The position numbers and the translations under genes are program-made. The notes below the pieces were generated by a model that was not told the origin of the DNA, made no database searches, and saw only the letters and a list, made by a program, of their open reading frames with translations. From NCBI GenBank assembly GCA_905182995.1, contig CAJJDP010000088.1:205381-269380 (forward strand): a stretch of DNA of 64,000 nucleotides, given 5' to 3'. The DNA comes from Paramecium octaurelia. Its lineage: Eukaryota > Ciliophora > Oligohymenophorea > Peniculida > Parameciidae. Of this stretch, positions 11,835 to 25,166 are shown piece after piece (the first letter of the stretch is position 1; each line of letters opens with the position of its first letter).

Positions 11835-14800
11835 ATGCAATCTCTAAATCCCAGAAAGAGGCATCCCTCTAAAACAATAGTTATCAATAACAACACTACA
11901 TTTTTTTCATCTGAGGATAATTCACAAAGGAGATAAAAATCATTAAGGATGAGCAAATAATGCAGAAGAGGTAATATATTAGATAGACAGAAACTTTAAA
12001 TTAATAAATTTCCTGTCAATATTAAACACATATCTGAGTCAGAATCTGATAGTGATGTTTCTATCTAAAAGTCAATATAATCTGGAAGTTCAGATTCAAG
12101 TGTGAAGTCTCCGAAAACAATAAAATCAAGTTCTTCTCCAAGAATGAGAAAGGATATAAGCCAACACACGCAAGACTTATTTAAAAATGCAATAAGAAAG
12201 ACTAAAAGCCAAAAGGATTCTGAAAAGTAGTAATGTAACCTATGATTTTAGGGAGGAAATTTAGTAAAAGTTATTTGACAAAATGGTTGATAAGGCTACG
12301 CTTAATAACTACTTGATCCAATAGAAAATAGAATAGTTTGACTCTACTATTAAAAGGATCAACTAATTTTAAAAAATTAGCTAGAATTCAGAATTATCTG
12401 AAATATTTTCTAACCTTTCAAAAGAAGATAATTAATCAAATGCAAGTTTTTAATAGTAGGAGAAATAGGATCTGTAAAGAGCTTAATAGCAAAAAGACAA
12501 CTTTTGTTATAGTCCAAAGATTTCCATGTAGACTTCGATGGCTGAAATTAGTGTAAACTAATAATTAAAATAAGTCAACCTATTTATACCCCAGAGTCTC
12601 GAATTTACGTCTTACACTCGATGGTTTTGGTCCATTGTCAATTAATGAGCTAACTTAAACATCTATTGATGTAATAAAATAATCATTCATTAAAAGGCTT
12701 TTGATTAATTATAAAACTTGCCGAACTAATACGAGAAAATTTGTTAAAAAATAAATTGTAATGATGGCTCAGAATTTATCAAATATAGAAAACTCGAAAG
12801 TTTTAGAAAATATCATTTGATATATGTAATAATAAGAAATAATAGAGAGCTCTTATTTGGATAATTACAGAATGTTGAAATTGAGAAAAACCTTAATTTA
12901 TATATATTTTGTTACAAGGAGGGTCTCTAAAATCATAGTGAGATCAAGATTATATTAATATATCTTGACTTTAGTAACATTGGGGAACATCGTAATTTTT
13001 GTATTAGAGCATATGTACGATAAAGATGATAGATTTGCAGAATTTGATATTAGTAATTATTATAAATTAGAATGTAGCTTTTTTATGGTTCTACGTAGTT
13101 GATGTAGTATTATAATTTTTGGCATTTGGAGTGTTTCTTACAAAATTCATCTTTATTTCAAGAGTAATTGATGCAATTTTAATCATTCTATATTACTATC
13201 ATCTAACCTATTCTTCGGCTGTATTAGATATCACTCCACTAAGAATGACAAGATTGCTGAGACATCTAGGATTCATATTTACAGGTAGATTATATTTAAT
13301 TATATCAAGGATTATAGAAAATGATAGATGCATTAATAGAATCATTAAAATTTATTTTCGAATCTACAGCAATTGTTATATTATTTGTCCTCTTTTTTGC
13401 ATCTTTAGGAACATCATTGTTTATGGGTTTGTTTAATGAAAGATGTTTGCCGTCAGATGAATCAGAATGGATACAATGTAGAGAAGGTTATTGTCCTGAT
13501 GGAACTACTTGTCAAGCTACAAATAAATCATATAACATTCCAACAAACTTTAATAACATTATCTATTCATTTGGTCTTATTTTAAAAACTGTAACAATGG
13601 ATGATTGGAGTTGGGTTATGCAATATACAATTAGAGCATTCCATCCTATCATTTGGATTTATTATGTGTTAATAATATTTGTTGGAGGCTTTTTCGGATT
13701 TAATCTTCCGATTGCTGTATTCAAGATTCATTTTAGTGAGATGTAATTTAGAGAGATAGAAAAAGTAGATGAAAAAGAGAATGTTATTAGCTAATCAACT
13801 TTGAAGAGAATAGGATTTTATGATTACATAAATTAGATGAATGCCTTCTTATTTTCAAACTCAAATGATATCTTGAAGAAGGAACCTCTGATTAATGAAG
13901 TACAATAATCAAATGATGGAGAGCCTCGACTCTTATTGGGAAGCATGATCGATGAGAATAGAATAGACAAAAGTAATTTTACACTCATCATGAATAAAAT
14001 TATGAACTTTACATTCAAATTCGTCCTTCTACCAAAATTAGAAATTCTAGAAAAATATTTTCAGAATTTGGATACTTAGAAATTTACTTCAGATCCTAAA
14101 CTTTTAGAAACAATTAAGAAATTTAGTAAATCCTCATTTTTACTGGAAAAATATATAGATTATAAGTATAATTATGTATAGACAAGCAAAATGGATGTTT
14201 TAAGGAAATCTCTTTTTCAAATTTTAAGAAAAACAAAAGTTAAAAATTCTAAAAGATTGAAAAAGAAGCCCTTTTACTACAAATCAATTTAAAAGAAAAA
14301 ATATATAGTTTAAAGTTAATAAAGAAAATCTAATAAATCGGAATAAATAGATGCTTCTCCTTCAAATATCTAGAAATCTCTAGTATATTTGCCAATAAAG
14401 ACATCAAATAGAATAATAAAGGAGAATGAAAACACCCCTGAGATTCATGGCAGAAAGTCTAGTTCAGACTCCTGCTCTTCAAACAATAGAGAAGTTCGTA
14501 TCAAAGAAGATGTTAAAAAATAAAGAAGAAAGTTTCATTATTTAACTGGGTAGTTAATTATTCCTGAGTATTCTTTAAGCAAGCCATTTACAATATATCA
14601 TTGTGGCTAGTTAAAAGTGCTAATAAATGGAACATATTTAGACTATGCTGAGGCAAAGAAAAGAATCAATGCGAATTTTAATTTTAGACAGTAAGATGAG
14701 CCCAGATGTTAAGAGGAATACAAGAAATTAGTGAGAAAAGAGGTTAATAAAAAATACATAAAATCAAGAATTTGGTCTGGCAAAAATGTTTTGACAAAAA

Positions 14801-17800
14801 ATTAAATTTTAATTAAAAAATTTGATGATATCTTTTAACAATTAAATGAAAGAAGCATTCAAATTTGGTAGACATCCTTGGGTGGAATACTAATAACTTT
14901 ACAGAAATTTTCATTTAGAATAATGCACTTCAAACTAACCAAATTATTTTTTGATTTAACAATTCTTATTAATACATTTTTTTTAGCCTCATAGGGGATT
15001 ATCAAAAGAAAGATAATTAGTTAAGTAGAAGATATTGCTACTATATTATTATCTACTGAAATTATTTTTTAATTGATACTACATAAACCAAGTAAATTAT
15101 TATAGTGATAATAGGAAGAATAGCTAGGAATAAATATCTTGTAATAGAATTACTTATTGTAATATTAGGTTTGATTGAATTTGGATTTAGTGACTACTTG
15201 AATCTAAGTGAACAATACTTAAAGTTGATGAGATCTACAAAGTGTCTATTATTCTATCGATGCATATCCTATATCTATATGGCTAGAATAATTGGGGCAA
15301 TTGCATCAATTACTTACAAAGCCTATATTTACTTGGCATTTTTGATGTTCTTTATGATCTTGACATTTGGGTTGATTGGAATGGAGTTGTATGGTCACAA
15401 ATTCGATGAGTATCATGAAACTGGTTACATGCATTCATTCGATGATCCAATAAAAGCATTTATGACGGTATTTAATATAATGACAAATGATGATTGGTTT
15501 GGAGTTTATAAAGTTGGGACAGAAGTGCAGACAGAATTATCGATCACTTACTCTATTGTGTTAGTGTTTACACTTAACTACTTTACATTTGGTATTATGA
15601 TGGCGATATTATTGGATGGATTTAGTCAGTATTTAGAACGGGAATCTACAAATGAACATAATGAATTTATGAAAGAAAAGATCAAATAAAAAAATAAACT
15701 TAATAAATAATTAGATTCAGAATTTTCTGAAAATGATTCAGAATCTGACTCAAATTCCTCTTCCTCCTCTGCTAAATAATATTAAGATTAACCTCAAGTT
15801 CACAATAAGAGATAATAGGAAAGCGAATCCAATGACAATATTCAATCATCTGCTAAAAATATCATAGTGTAAAAGAAAAGAGATAGCAATTTTGCTGATT
15901 AATTATTTCATTCTCTTCAATTTCCAATAGTCATTACTAAAAGATTGGATCCATTAGATGAGGAGAGAAGGAAAATCAAAGAGGATTTTAATAGGCTAAA
16001 GAGCAAAACTAATATGATTAGATTGAAAAGTTCGGAATCAAAAACTATAAAATATCTACAAGAGAAGATTGAACAAATCTCCAAAAAGATGTTTAAACAT
16101 AATTTAAAGATGTATCAAGGAGTTGATTGTGTGTAATCCTTCTATTGTTTTAGTAAATCAAATTCTTTGAGACAGTTCTTCTTTAGAATTAGTTTAAGCA
16201 TTTATACAAAATATTTTATTGATTTGACATTATTCCTCACCACTATTTATTTAGCACTACCATAAGATATCTAGCAATAACCATTGTTTGTTACTGCATT
16301 ATTTATTTTGAATTCAGTAGTTTTTATTGAATTCGTAATCAAATCAATCGCTTTGGGAGCATTCTTAGATGAGGGATCATATCTAAACGTATTTATATAT
16401 TGTTATCTAATAGCATACTTGGAAGGTGGTTGATTTAGTGTACATATTGGTTTATTATTTAGAATTTTTCAAGATTGTTCATCTTCCAATTTTTATGGTG
16501 ATAGAGACTTTTCTATTTTTTAGACCTTTGAAATTACTATATCGAATAAAATGGGTGGTTAGAGTAAGGGCTGCTTTAACTTAATCATTATTCGATATCA
16601 TAAATGTATTCGTAGTGTTACTTCTTGTCTGGTTGATGTTTGCAGTATTTTCGATGATGTTATTTGCAGATAAAATGGGATTTTGTGAGGAATAAACAAA
16701 TTATGATGTTGGATATGAAGAGTGCACGAGATTAGGCAAAGAATGGAGAGTTTATAAACATAATTTTGATAATATTACTACTGCAATGCCTACTTTGTTT
16801 ATTATTTCAACTTTTGATGGATGGGGTTCAATTCTCTGGGTTTCTCAGAATAGCAGAATGGCTTCAGATGGTCCACATCCGTATTTCAGCTAAATCCCTG
16901 CATATCTTTTTTTTTTAGCATTTTGTACTATTGGAGCTATGTTTTTCCTACAGTTATTTACGGGTGTATTGTTTATCAATCTAAAGGCAAACTCAAAGCA
17001 AATTGAAAATCAATAATTAACTTAGACTCAATTAGATTATATATAGGTGTCAGAAATCATTCTGCGGGATCATCCTATAAGAGCATCATTTCCTAAATCT
17101 TAATTTAGAAAGTTATTAAATACTTTCATCATCAACAAATTATTTGATGCATGCATATTTTCTATTCTGCTCGTGAATTGTGTTGCGATAATGATGATTC
17201 ATCATTCAGGTGAGGATCATTATAATGATTACATAAACACAATTCATCATATTTGTACCTTAATTTTTGCTGGTTGGTTGTTGCTTCAATTTTTGATTTT
17301 GGGGATCAATAGATTCAAAGACAATCTATGGAGACTTTATACTTCCTTCGTAATTATTTTGGGGATTATTGATTTGATTCTTGACTATGAATACAATTGG
17401 TTTCAATTGTATTGCAATTCCACTCAATTGACTTAGCACTATTAATTGTTAAGAGCCTTGTACACTCTTAGAAATTTAAGAGTTATCATTATATTTCAAA
17501 AATTGTAGAATCTCTAAAGATTGGTAAGAGTCATGTACTTTGCATTTCCATTTATGTTGAAGATTCTTTTCATTCTTCTGATAATAATGGTTGTATATGC
17601 ATTTTATGGAATTATGTTGTTTGGGAATATAGACAAGGGAGAGGTAATAAATGATTTGATCAACTTTTCAAATTTTTGGTCTGCTATGTTGACCCTTTTC
17701 AAGTGTGTTAGTGGTGATGATCTTCGTTCCATAATGAATGATTGTATGCATCACAATCCCTATTGTTCAGAAGATCCTAAATATTGTGGTTCACCCTATG

Positions 17801-18730
17801 CTTAAATCTATTTTATCTCTTTCATGCTGATATCTAATTATACGTTTTTGAATTTATTTATTTTGTCCATGATTGAACAATTTGAATTCTTTTTCAACAA
17901 TCAGGACTCCATCCTTTAAACATACGTTGAAAATATTGATTCCTTTAGAAAGGCATGGTTCAAGTTTTCAAGTTAAAATGGACAGGTGTTGAGTCTTAGA
18001 TATTTGCCTCATTTGTTGATTGAAATTAAAGAACCTCTAGGGTGTAAACCATATGATAATTTGTGGGATGCTGCCAAACTTAGTTTGCAATACAATCTGT
18101 TTTGCGACATGCAAGATAACATTTCCTACAATTAATTATTATATGAGATCTTCTATCATAGATATGAGCAACAAATCTTTGAGTAATGCTCTCAAATGTC
18201 TGCAAGAAAGATGTCTTAATTTCATAAGACAGTTCTATTTAGATTAGCCTATTATAGAAGAAAAGGAGTAAAGCAAAGAAGGACTAACATTGGACCATAG
18301 CTTAAATTGGATGGAAATGCTAACATTTTGAATATTCTATTGATATCATTAACTGCTTTCAAAGTGTGGAAGTCTTACACTCATTAAATAATTGGCAACA
18401 TCATTACTTAATAACAATATTTTTCACTTCAAACTGTTAGGGATACTGATCTAATCAAACATTAAGTAACACAGAAAAGCATCGAGAGTTAAGAATATAA
18501 AATAAAAATGAATGACTATCCTATATATTAAAAAAGAGGGTTGGGCAGAAATAAGAGTGTCCAATTATAAGGTGAGGAAAATGATTATTTACCAGGAGAT
18601 TAAATTAATGTATTTTATACCTTTCTATTATTAGCCTAAACCTGTATTGAATAGAACAAATAGTTTTGGAATTGAAGAGGGCAATGTTTAAAAGATTTAT
18701 CATTCGCATGGAATTTAAAAGATGAATTGA
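11835..18730 (+). CDS. Four-domain voltage-gated cation channel alpha subunit (CaV/NaV type), copy 1
   Basis: A 6.9 kb gene with scattered mini-introns (one is 22 nt near 12230, another 26 nt before the last exon). The N-terminus is Ser/Lys/Gln-rich, followed by four six-helix repeats. Pore loops read TMDDWSW (about 13594), TNDDWFG (about 15481), TFDGWGS (about 16806) and SGDDLRS (about 17704). Each lines up with the TxExW filter of calcium channels, but with Asp in all four places, so the selectivity ring is DDDD rather than EEEE or DEKA. S4-like charged helices are visible, clearest in repeats III (FLRPLKLLYRIKWVVRVRAA) and IV (LYTLRNLRVII). The repeat IV pore is followed by a Cys pair region (NPYCSEDPKYCG). 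It would conduct cations, plausibly Ca2+, across the plasma or ciliary membrane. A paralogue lies at 30712-36720 on the other strand. Confidence 0.9.
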
Positions 18731-18809
18731 ATTAATTATTATTTAATACTATAGTATAAATTTGATTTGATTTGAATTGAGATCCATTTAATTTATCATC
18801 ATCAAATTT

Positions 18810-21800
18810 TCATACTTCCCCCTAAGATCTAGAATTGTTTTAATAACTTTTAATAGTAACATTTTTTGAGGGTTTGATTCTTTCAAATAAGTTTCTGCTA
18901 GATTTACTCCGTTTGTACATTTTCTTTTCTACTCCTTTCACAAATAAATAATAGTATTCGATTTTCTTTAGAATTACCTCAATGTTAAAATCAGGGAAAT
19001 ACATAAGGGTAGGTTTACAACAATCCACTTGATAATTTTCATTAGAATGAACTATGTCTAAAATCTTCTGTTACAATGAATCGTCTTATATATTTTCAGC
19101 AAATTCGCCATCTACTTCAATTTTACCAACACTCGTGATCTAATTAGTTTACATTAATTTCCTAGATTCTCCGAAACTTTATCTTTTTAATTTCTGGTCC
19201 AAAACTGCTACCAATTATTACTTCTACAATTATTATTAGAGACCTGGACTTAAGTTTGATTATTAATTTTAATAGGATTTACGTTATGGCTTCTATCCCA
19301 TTTGAATCGTCGTTTTCCTTTTCTTCCTTCTCTGTTCCCCTCCCCCTTACTATCTCCTTTCTTGGCTTTCAATTTATTTTCGTATCAAAGACTCTTGCAT
19401 TTCGCTTGATTCACTATTTTTGCTAATTTATTTTATGAGCAATTTGTTTTATTCTTATTCTAATTGACTGGTAAAATTCCCTGACTTTTGAGATAATTGA
19501 AGACTGGCAAATTCATCAAAATTTGAAGATCTCCGAGGAGTACCTTAAAATTACTTTTAATAGTATTTAGTATTAGTCGAATTTGGAAGAACAAGCAACT
19601 ATGATTGTTCTAATACTTCAATTCCATTTTCATGTTATTCCTTCTTTAGAGCTTAGAATCCTTTTTATTTTTCCTTTCCGAATTGAATTCTCTGGAAATT
19701 TATTATACTTTTTTTCAAATCATGATTTTCTTTGATATCTTTAAAATCCACAGTAGCACCTCCAGCCATTGTTTTTGCACATTTCTTCTAAAATAGCTTT
19801 TGCTTTTCACTAATTGTGGGTGATTGAGAATCATTTAAATCTTTGAATGTTTCATCTACATTTTATGAATCAATTTCCAAATTCTAAGTCAATTGAAATC
19901 CTAAAGATACTAAATATTCGTCTGTATAATCTCTATTATAACTTAAATGATTTACTATTCGGATAAATTGGCGACAATTATTTTTAGTGCTCCCTCTTAT
20001 ATACTATTCAAACATTCTCTCGTTCTTGATTTCATTGTATTACGATATGGAAATTTGATTCTATTATTTAATCTAACTGAAGTGAAACGACTGGATATTT
20101 TATTGATGTTAGGTTACAAGAATACAAATGGACATCTAATTCAATTAATTATTGATATAATTACTAAATGAAGTTGTGAGTCCATTCACAAATTTCACAC
20201 ACATTTCCAGATCCTTTAAATTAAGGATTAAACAACAATCTATCTCTCTTCATACAAAATATTTCATATTCTGAATCATTTTCACTAATTACATTAATGA
20301 AATCCTCATAACTATTGAAAACTTCGAATAAATAAGTACTCAATATATGCCATTTATGTGAATTTTAAAGCCCTTACTTTGTATTCATATGGCTGCTGTG
20401 TGATGAATTCCCTCTCTCCTAATACTGCTCTAAAATTAGATCCATATGCATTACCCAGAACTGACCTTCTTGAGAAAAGTCTCAGTGGCTTCATAATAGT
20501 CGTTTTCATCTAGTTAAATTCATACATTTAAATTACTCTTGTGATCAGCTACAAATTCCAAGGCTCCTGAAAGTACAAACCAAACTTTTCTAGGTTGATC
20601 GAATCGAGAATACAGAACCTCCTCAGGCAACACTTTCTTCTCCTTGACGAATTAACATAAATTATTGATGGTTAATTCTTTAAAGTTTTCTCTGAGGAAT
20701 CTTGACTTCTTAAGCGTATTGCAATATAAATCAGTCAGCACTTCCTCTCTTAAATGCTTGGTTAATTGACTGATGAATATTTCTGCGTGGCTGTCCTCTT
20801 CTTGTTCCAGTTGGAAAAAGTATTCAAAATACTTCTTGACCTAGGACATTAAGGGAACTCTTACTTTTAATGATAGATTTAGATTGAGACCTCTTTTTCT
20901 AATATGCGAATGAATTTGGCGTAGTTTAAATTTATAGATAGTCTTCTTGTCAGACATCTGTTTAAATATATTGCCAATATTTGAAATCGAATAACCAAAC
21001 ACTCCACAAAGCAACAACGTTACAATAATTACGAATATCCTTTCAAACGTTGTGACAGGTACAATATCTCCATAGCCAACTGTAACTGTTGTGATTACAC
21101 TCCAATAAAGAGATATGACATATCTGTCAAACCAATGATAATCAAAGGCCTATCGGTCATAATGAGTAAGCCAATTGTCTGTAATACCAAAGGATTCATA
21201 TTCTGTTAAGGCAACAAAATGCCATGCACATCCACAGAAGTGACCTGTCAAAACAAGAAAAAAGATAAGTTTTAAAAGATCAACAACAATTTGTATATTT
21301 TCCTCATCATATTTATTTATTGTTACCTCCAAATTCAGCATTTCTTCAATGCTTTCCATCAATGGTGCCAACCTCGTCAATCTAAGTAACAAGGTATATC
21401 TAACGAATGGTATATCCAAATTAGACATTAAAAATGGTATTACTACAATTAAATCCCAAAAGAAATTGTCTTTTAGATAATGTTTCACTATTGACTTTCT
21501 ATCCTCATGCATCAATCCCTTATCATAATAGGCTGTGTTAAAATTAATAATGATTTCAGCCACAAAAATCCATGATGGCAGCAAATCAAATAAGTATTCA
21601 AACACACCTGAAGTCGAAATATTGAAACTGATGTTTATGGGGATGTAAAATATGTTCATCACTATGAAGAGCAATAACAAAATATCCCAAATTATTTTAA
21701 ATTTGCTATCTGGTCGTATAACAATGATATTCCTGCTCAAGAAATCTTAACAATTTTCCAAACAATGTAGTAGTCTCGTCGCTCTTTTCTGAAAATTATA

Positions 21801-22652
21801 TTTCAAAATTAAAAACTAATTATTAAGATTTTTAATACTAAACTAGGCTATTACTTAATTTAACGAGAAATTAAGATAAATTCAAAATTACTAGACACAT
21901 CTCCTATAACAGAAAATATTTTCCTTGTTAACAGTCTAAACTTTATGGTTTCAGTTTTTGTCTTTAGCTATTAGATAAATCTGGATACTAATCGTATTAT
22001 TATAAATCCCTTCACTGCCCATACATCATTAAATCTGAAAATCACATTAATTTTTACCCAATTTTCCCTTTATTTATTCCGCTATTCCTTTTGGATGAAA
22101 GCTCGTTAGTTTGATTACTCCTTTGCTGAATTAATTCCTTGTTCTTTCTCATTTTATCTTCCTCCAATTCAAATTATTGCACAAAACTCTAGTATTTATC
22201 AATTTTGGAACTTGATTTTACTCCTTAAACTTATAAATTGTATGTCGAATCAATTATTAATCCAGTATTCACTTTTTTCAAAGGGCTTAAAGTTCCCTTT
22301 TGATTTTTCTAAATACTAACACTTCTCTAGTGGCGAATTAACGAATTCGTTCTTGACTTTACAGATTCTTAATCATATCTGTTATCACTTAAATGATCTG
22401 ATTAATAATTTACCTGACGCTACTCAAATATGGATCATCGTCTGAACCTTCTTCTTTTTGCCCATCTTTCAATGCCCTAAAATTATTTCTTTCGAAAATA
22501 TTTCTCTTATCTTTCAATGCCTCATCCATCGGCTGCTCATGCCCATTATCATTAGAGTAAATTGGTAGTAGTTCCTCAGATCGAGGAGACGAGATATTCT
22601 AACTATAGAGAGGATTATCTATGCCAAAGAACGGACTCTCCTTTTTTTTCAT
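18810..22652 (-). CDS. EAG/CNG-type potassium channel with cyclic-nucleotide-binding-like domain
   Basis: The N-terminal part is a charged, disordered tail; a pre-S1 helix region (NDVWAVKGFIIIRLVSRFI) leads into six transmembrane helices, with an S4 reading RYTLLLRLTRLAPL and the K+ selectivity filter TVGYGDIVP. A C-linker and a beta-roll follow (VWFVLSGALEF, then LKKVSSGAVLGEREFITQQP). After it comes a Cys/His segment CEICEWTHNFIQCP, recurrent in ciliate channels of this family. Mini-introns of 25-29 nt restore frame at several points, including two within the beta-roll and one inside the Cys/His segment. The phosphate-binding Arg expected in the nucleotide cassette (consensus ...PRTA...) is replaced (PYEYK), so cyclic-nucleotide gating is doubtful. 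The start is the ATG at 22652; one intron of about 50 nt before S1 is less certain. Confidence 0.9.
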
Positions 22653-22800
22653 TATTTAATTTTATATACATAATTTCTATATAGGCAAATCTTTAGATAT
22701 GAATTATCACTAAATGAAAATGCTTATTCAAAAGAAATGAAAATTAAATATTATCAAATTTCACTTCTGCCTAATCGAAACTTATTATTATAATATATTT

Positions 22801-23707
22801 ATGCCTCCAATAAATCAAAGATAAATAAATTACACCATTCTCGATCTGTTAATCCATATCAAGTCGACTGAATAATTACATTTAAATCACCTTTAAATTA
22901 ATATTAATAAATAATATTTACAAAGCTATTGGTAATTAAATATTGTATTTTATTTATTGAATCAATATACGAAAAGCATTTATGATACCAAATTTATTGC
23001 CAGGTTTTTAGGCGCATTTCAACAAATCTTATATTTTTTTAGATTTAATTCTTAACACAAATTTCAAATTTAGGACTACGGTTCTATATAGAAATATAAT
23101 GTTATTGTTATTAAAAAGGGAGATTGTTAAAATTAATCAGTTCGATTAATTTTAGAACTATCCAGACTTTACTAAGTACTGTAATTTAATTAAAGTAAAC
23201 AACTTAAATAATTTTCAAAATATTTAAATAAATATCTTTAATTATAGCAACATCCACATGGTATTTAGGTCTTTGCATCCTGTGTATAGTGTAATACTTA
23301 AATTATGTAACACATTACCCTCACGAATCACATAATATAAAGTTAACTAATTACTTAAGATGAATGAAATGAAATCAAATATTGAAATAAATTATAATTA
23401 TTCATTCTTTATAAAATACATAACAGAATTGCAAACTTCATTAATAGATGCAATACTACTATTGGTTTTCTGTTAAGCACATTGGTGAATTTCAATGCAG
23501 CAACTAGTAAATAGCGTAATTACCCTGCCCATATTAATACTTATTTAAAAATTATTATTCTTTTTGCATTAAGACAATATAGTTCTAATTAGTCTTTACA
23601 GGATTATTGATCTTGATATTTAATTTAAATAGAGAATTCATAAATTACCTGTTCATTTTCACATTAGAAAATAGTTAACATTGTTAATCAAATATTATTT
23701 TACATGA
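22801..23707 (+). CDS. Probable gene, unrecognised, copy before the N
   Basis: Under the ciliate code an ATG at 22801 opens 188 codons with no TGA (to 23367) and a protein-like composition, for example YDTKFIARFLGAFQQILYFF and YGSIQKYNVIVIKKGD. Further protein-like stretches lie downstream in other frames (IEINYNYSFFIKYITELQ from about 23375, HQDNIVLISLYRIIDLDI to a TGA at 23707). They could be later exons, but I could not fix introns between them with confidence. No family recognised; a beta-roll domain is a guess only. Because it lies within an assembly overlap, the same gene appears again at 24185-25091. Confidence 0.38.
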
Positions 23708-23782
23708 TCAGTAGGGACATTCTTAGATTTTACCCCAAAATACATGATACTTTACAAATTACATTAATTTTAATAATTTGTA

Positions 23783-24090
23783 ATGTCTACTCCATCGTAT
23801 TTAGTCTTTATCGGACTTATCCATTTTGAGAAGAAGGATTAAGAGAGAAAAATATTAAAGAAGGTAAGCTTAGCTTAAGTAGATGATAATGACATAATGG
23901 AGTATTTGAGAAATGAATAGGAATACGAGAGAAAGAGGAACAAAGCTCAATCTCCCTTTTTGCATAGATTAGAGTAAAGTCCTGAGTATATATTGGTATT
24001 GTAGCCATCAGCAATGAATCAAGCGAGTTAAACATTAAGAGGACTAGAGGATCACATATCGTTGCACTTGCTTACTGAATTGCCTGAAGA
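23783..24090 (+). pseudogene. Truncated first copy of the tail-anchored protein gene (assembly artefact)
   Basis: Identical to the first 308 bases of the gene at 25167-25658, then cut off by the N at 24091. It is the contig end, not a decayed gene. Confidence 0.9.
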
Positions 24091-24091
24091 N
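24091..24091. other. Single-N assembly join 1
   Basis: One undefined base separating the two copies of a 1,383-bp overlap. Confidence 0.95.
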
Positions 24092-24184
24092 CACTAAATG
24101 AAAATGCTTATTCAAAAGAAATGAAAATTAAATATTATCAAATTTCACTTCTGCCTAATCGAAACTTATTATTATAATATATTT

Positions 24185-25091
24185 ATGCCTCCAATAAATC
24201 AAAGATAAATAAATTACACCATTCTCGATCTGTTAATCCATATCAAGTCGACTGAATAATTACATTTAAATCACCTTTAAATTAATATTAATAAATAATA
24301 TTTACAAAGCTATTGGTAATTAAATATTGTATTTTATTTATTGAATCAATATACGAAAAGCATTTATGATACCAAATTTATTGCCAGGTTTTTAGGCGCA
24401 TTTCAACAAATCTTATATTTTTTTAGATTTAATTCTTAACACAAATTTCAAATTTAGGACTACGGTTCTATATAGAAATATAATGTTATTGTTATTAAAA
24501 AGGGAGATTGTTAAAATTAATCAGTTCGATTAATTTTAGAACTATCCAGACTTTACTAAGTACTGTAATTTAATTAAAGTAAACAACTTAAATAATTTTC
24601 AAAATATTTAAATAAATATCTTTAATTATAGCAACATCCACATGGTATTTAGGTCTTTGCATCCTGTGTATAGTGTAATACTTAAATTATGTAACACATT
24701 ACCCTCACGAATCACATAATATAAAGTTAACTAATTACTTAAGATGAATGAAATGAAATCAAATATTGAAATAAATTATAATTATTCATTCTTTATAAAA
24801 TACATAACAGAATTGCAAACTTCATTAATAGATGCAATACTACTATTGGTTTTCTGTTAAGCACATTGGTGAATTTCAATGCAGCAACTAGTAAATAGCG
24901 TAATTACCCTGCCCATATTAATACTTATTTAAAAATTATTATTCTTTTTGCATTAAGACAATATAGTTCTAATTAGTCTTTACAGGATTATTGATCTTGA
25001 TATTTAATTTAAATAGAGAATTCATAAATTACCTGTTCATTTTCACATTAGAAAATAGTTAACATTGTTAATCAAATATTATTTTACATGA
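24185..25091 (+). CDS. Second copy of the probable unrecognised gene (same locus as 22801-23707)
   Basis: Exact repeat, offset 1,384, of the probable gene described at 22801. It should be counted once after the overlap is merged. Confidence 0.38.
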
Positions 25092-25166
25092 TCAGTAGGG
25101 ACATTCTTAGATTTTACCCCAAAATACATGATACTTTACAAATTACATTAATTTTAATAATTTGTA

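Noticed and set aside
19947..20171. Plus-strand 74-codon frame within the K+ channel gene
   Set aside because: Antisense of the channel's cytoplasmic tail; no independent support.
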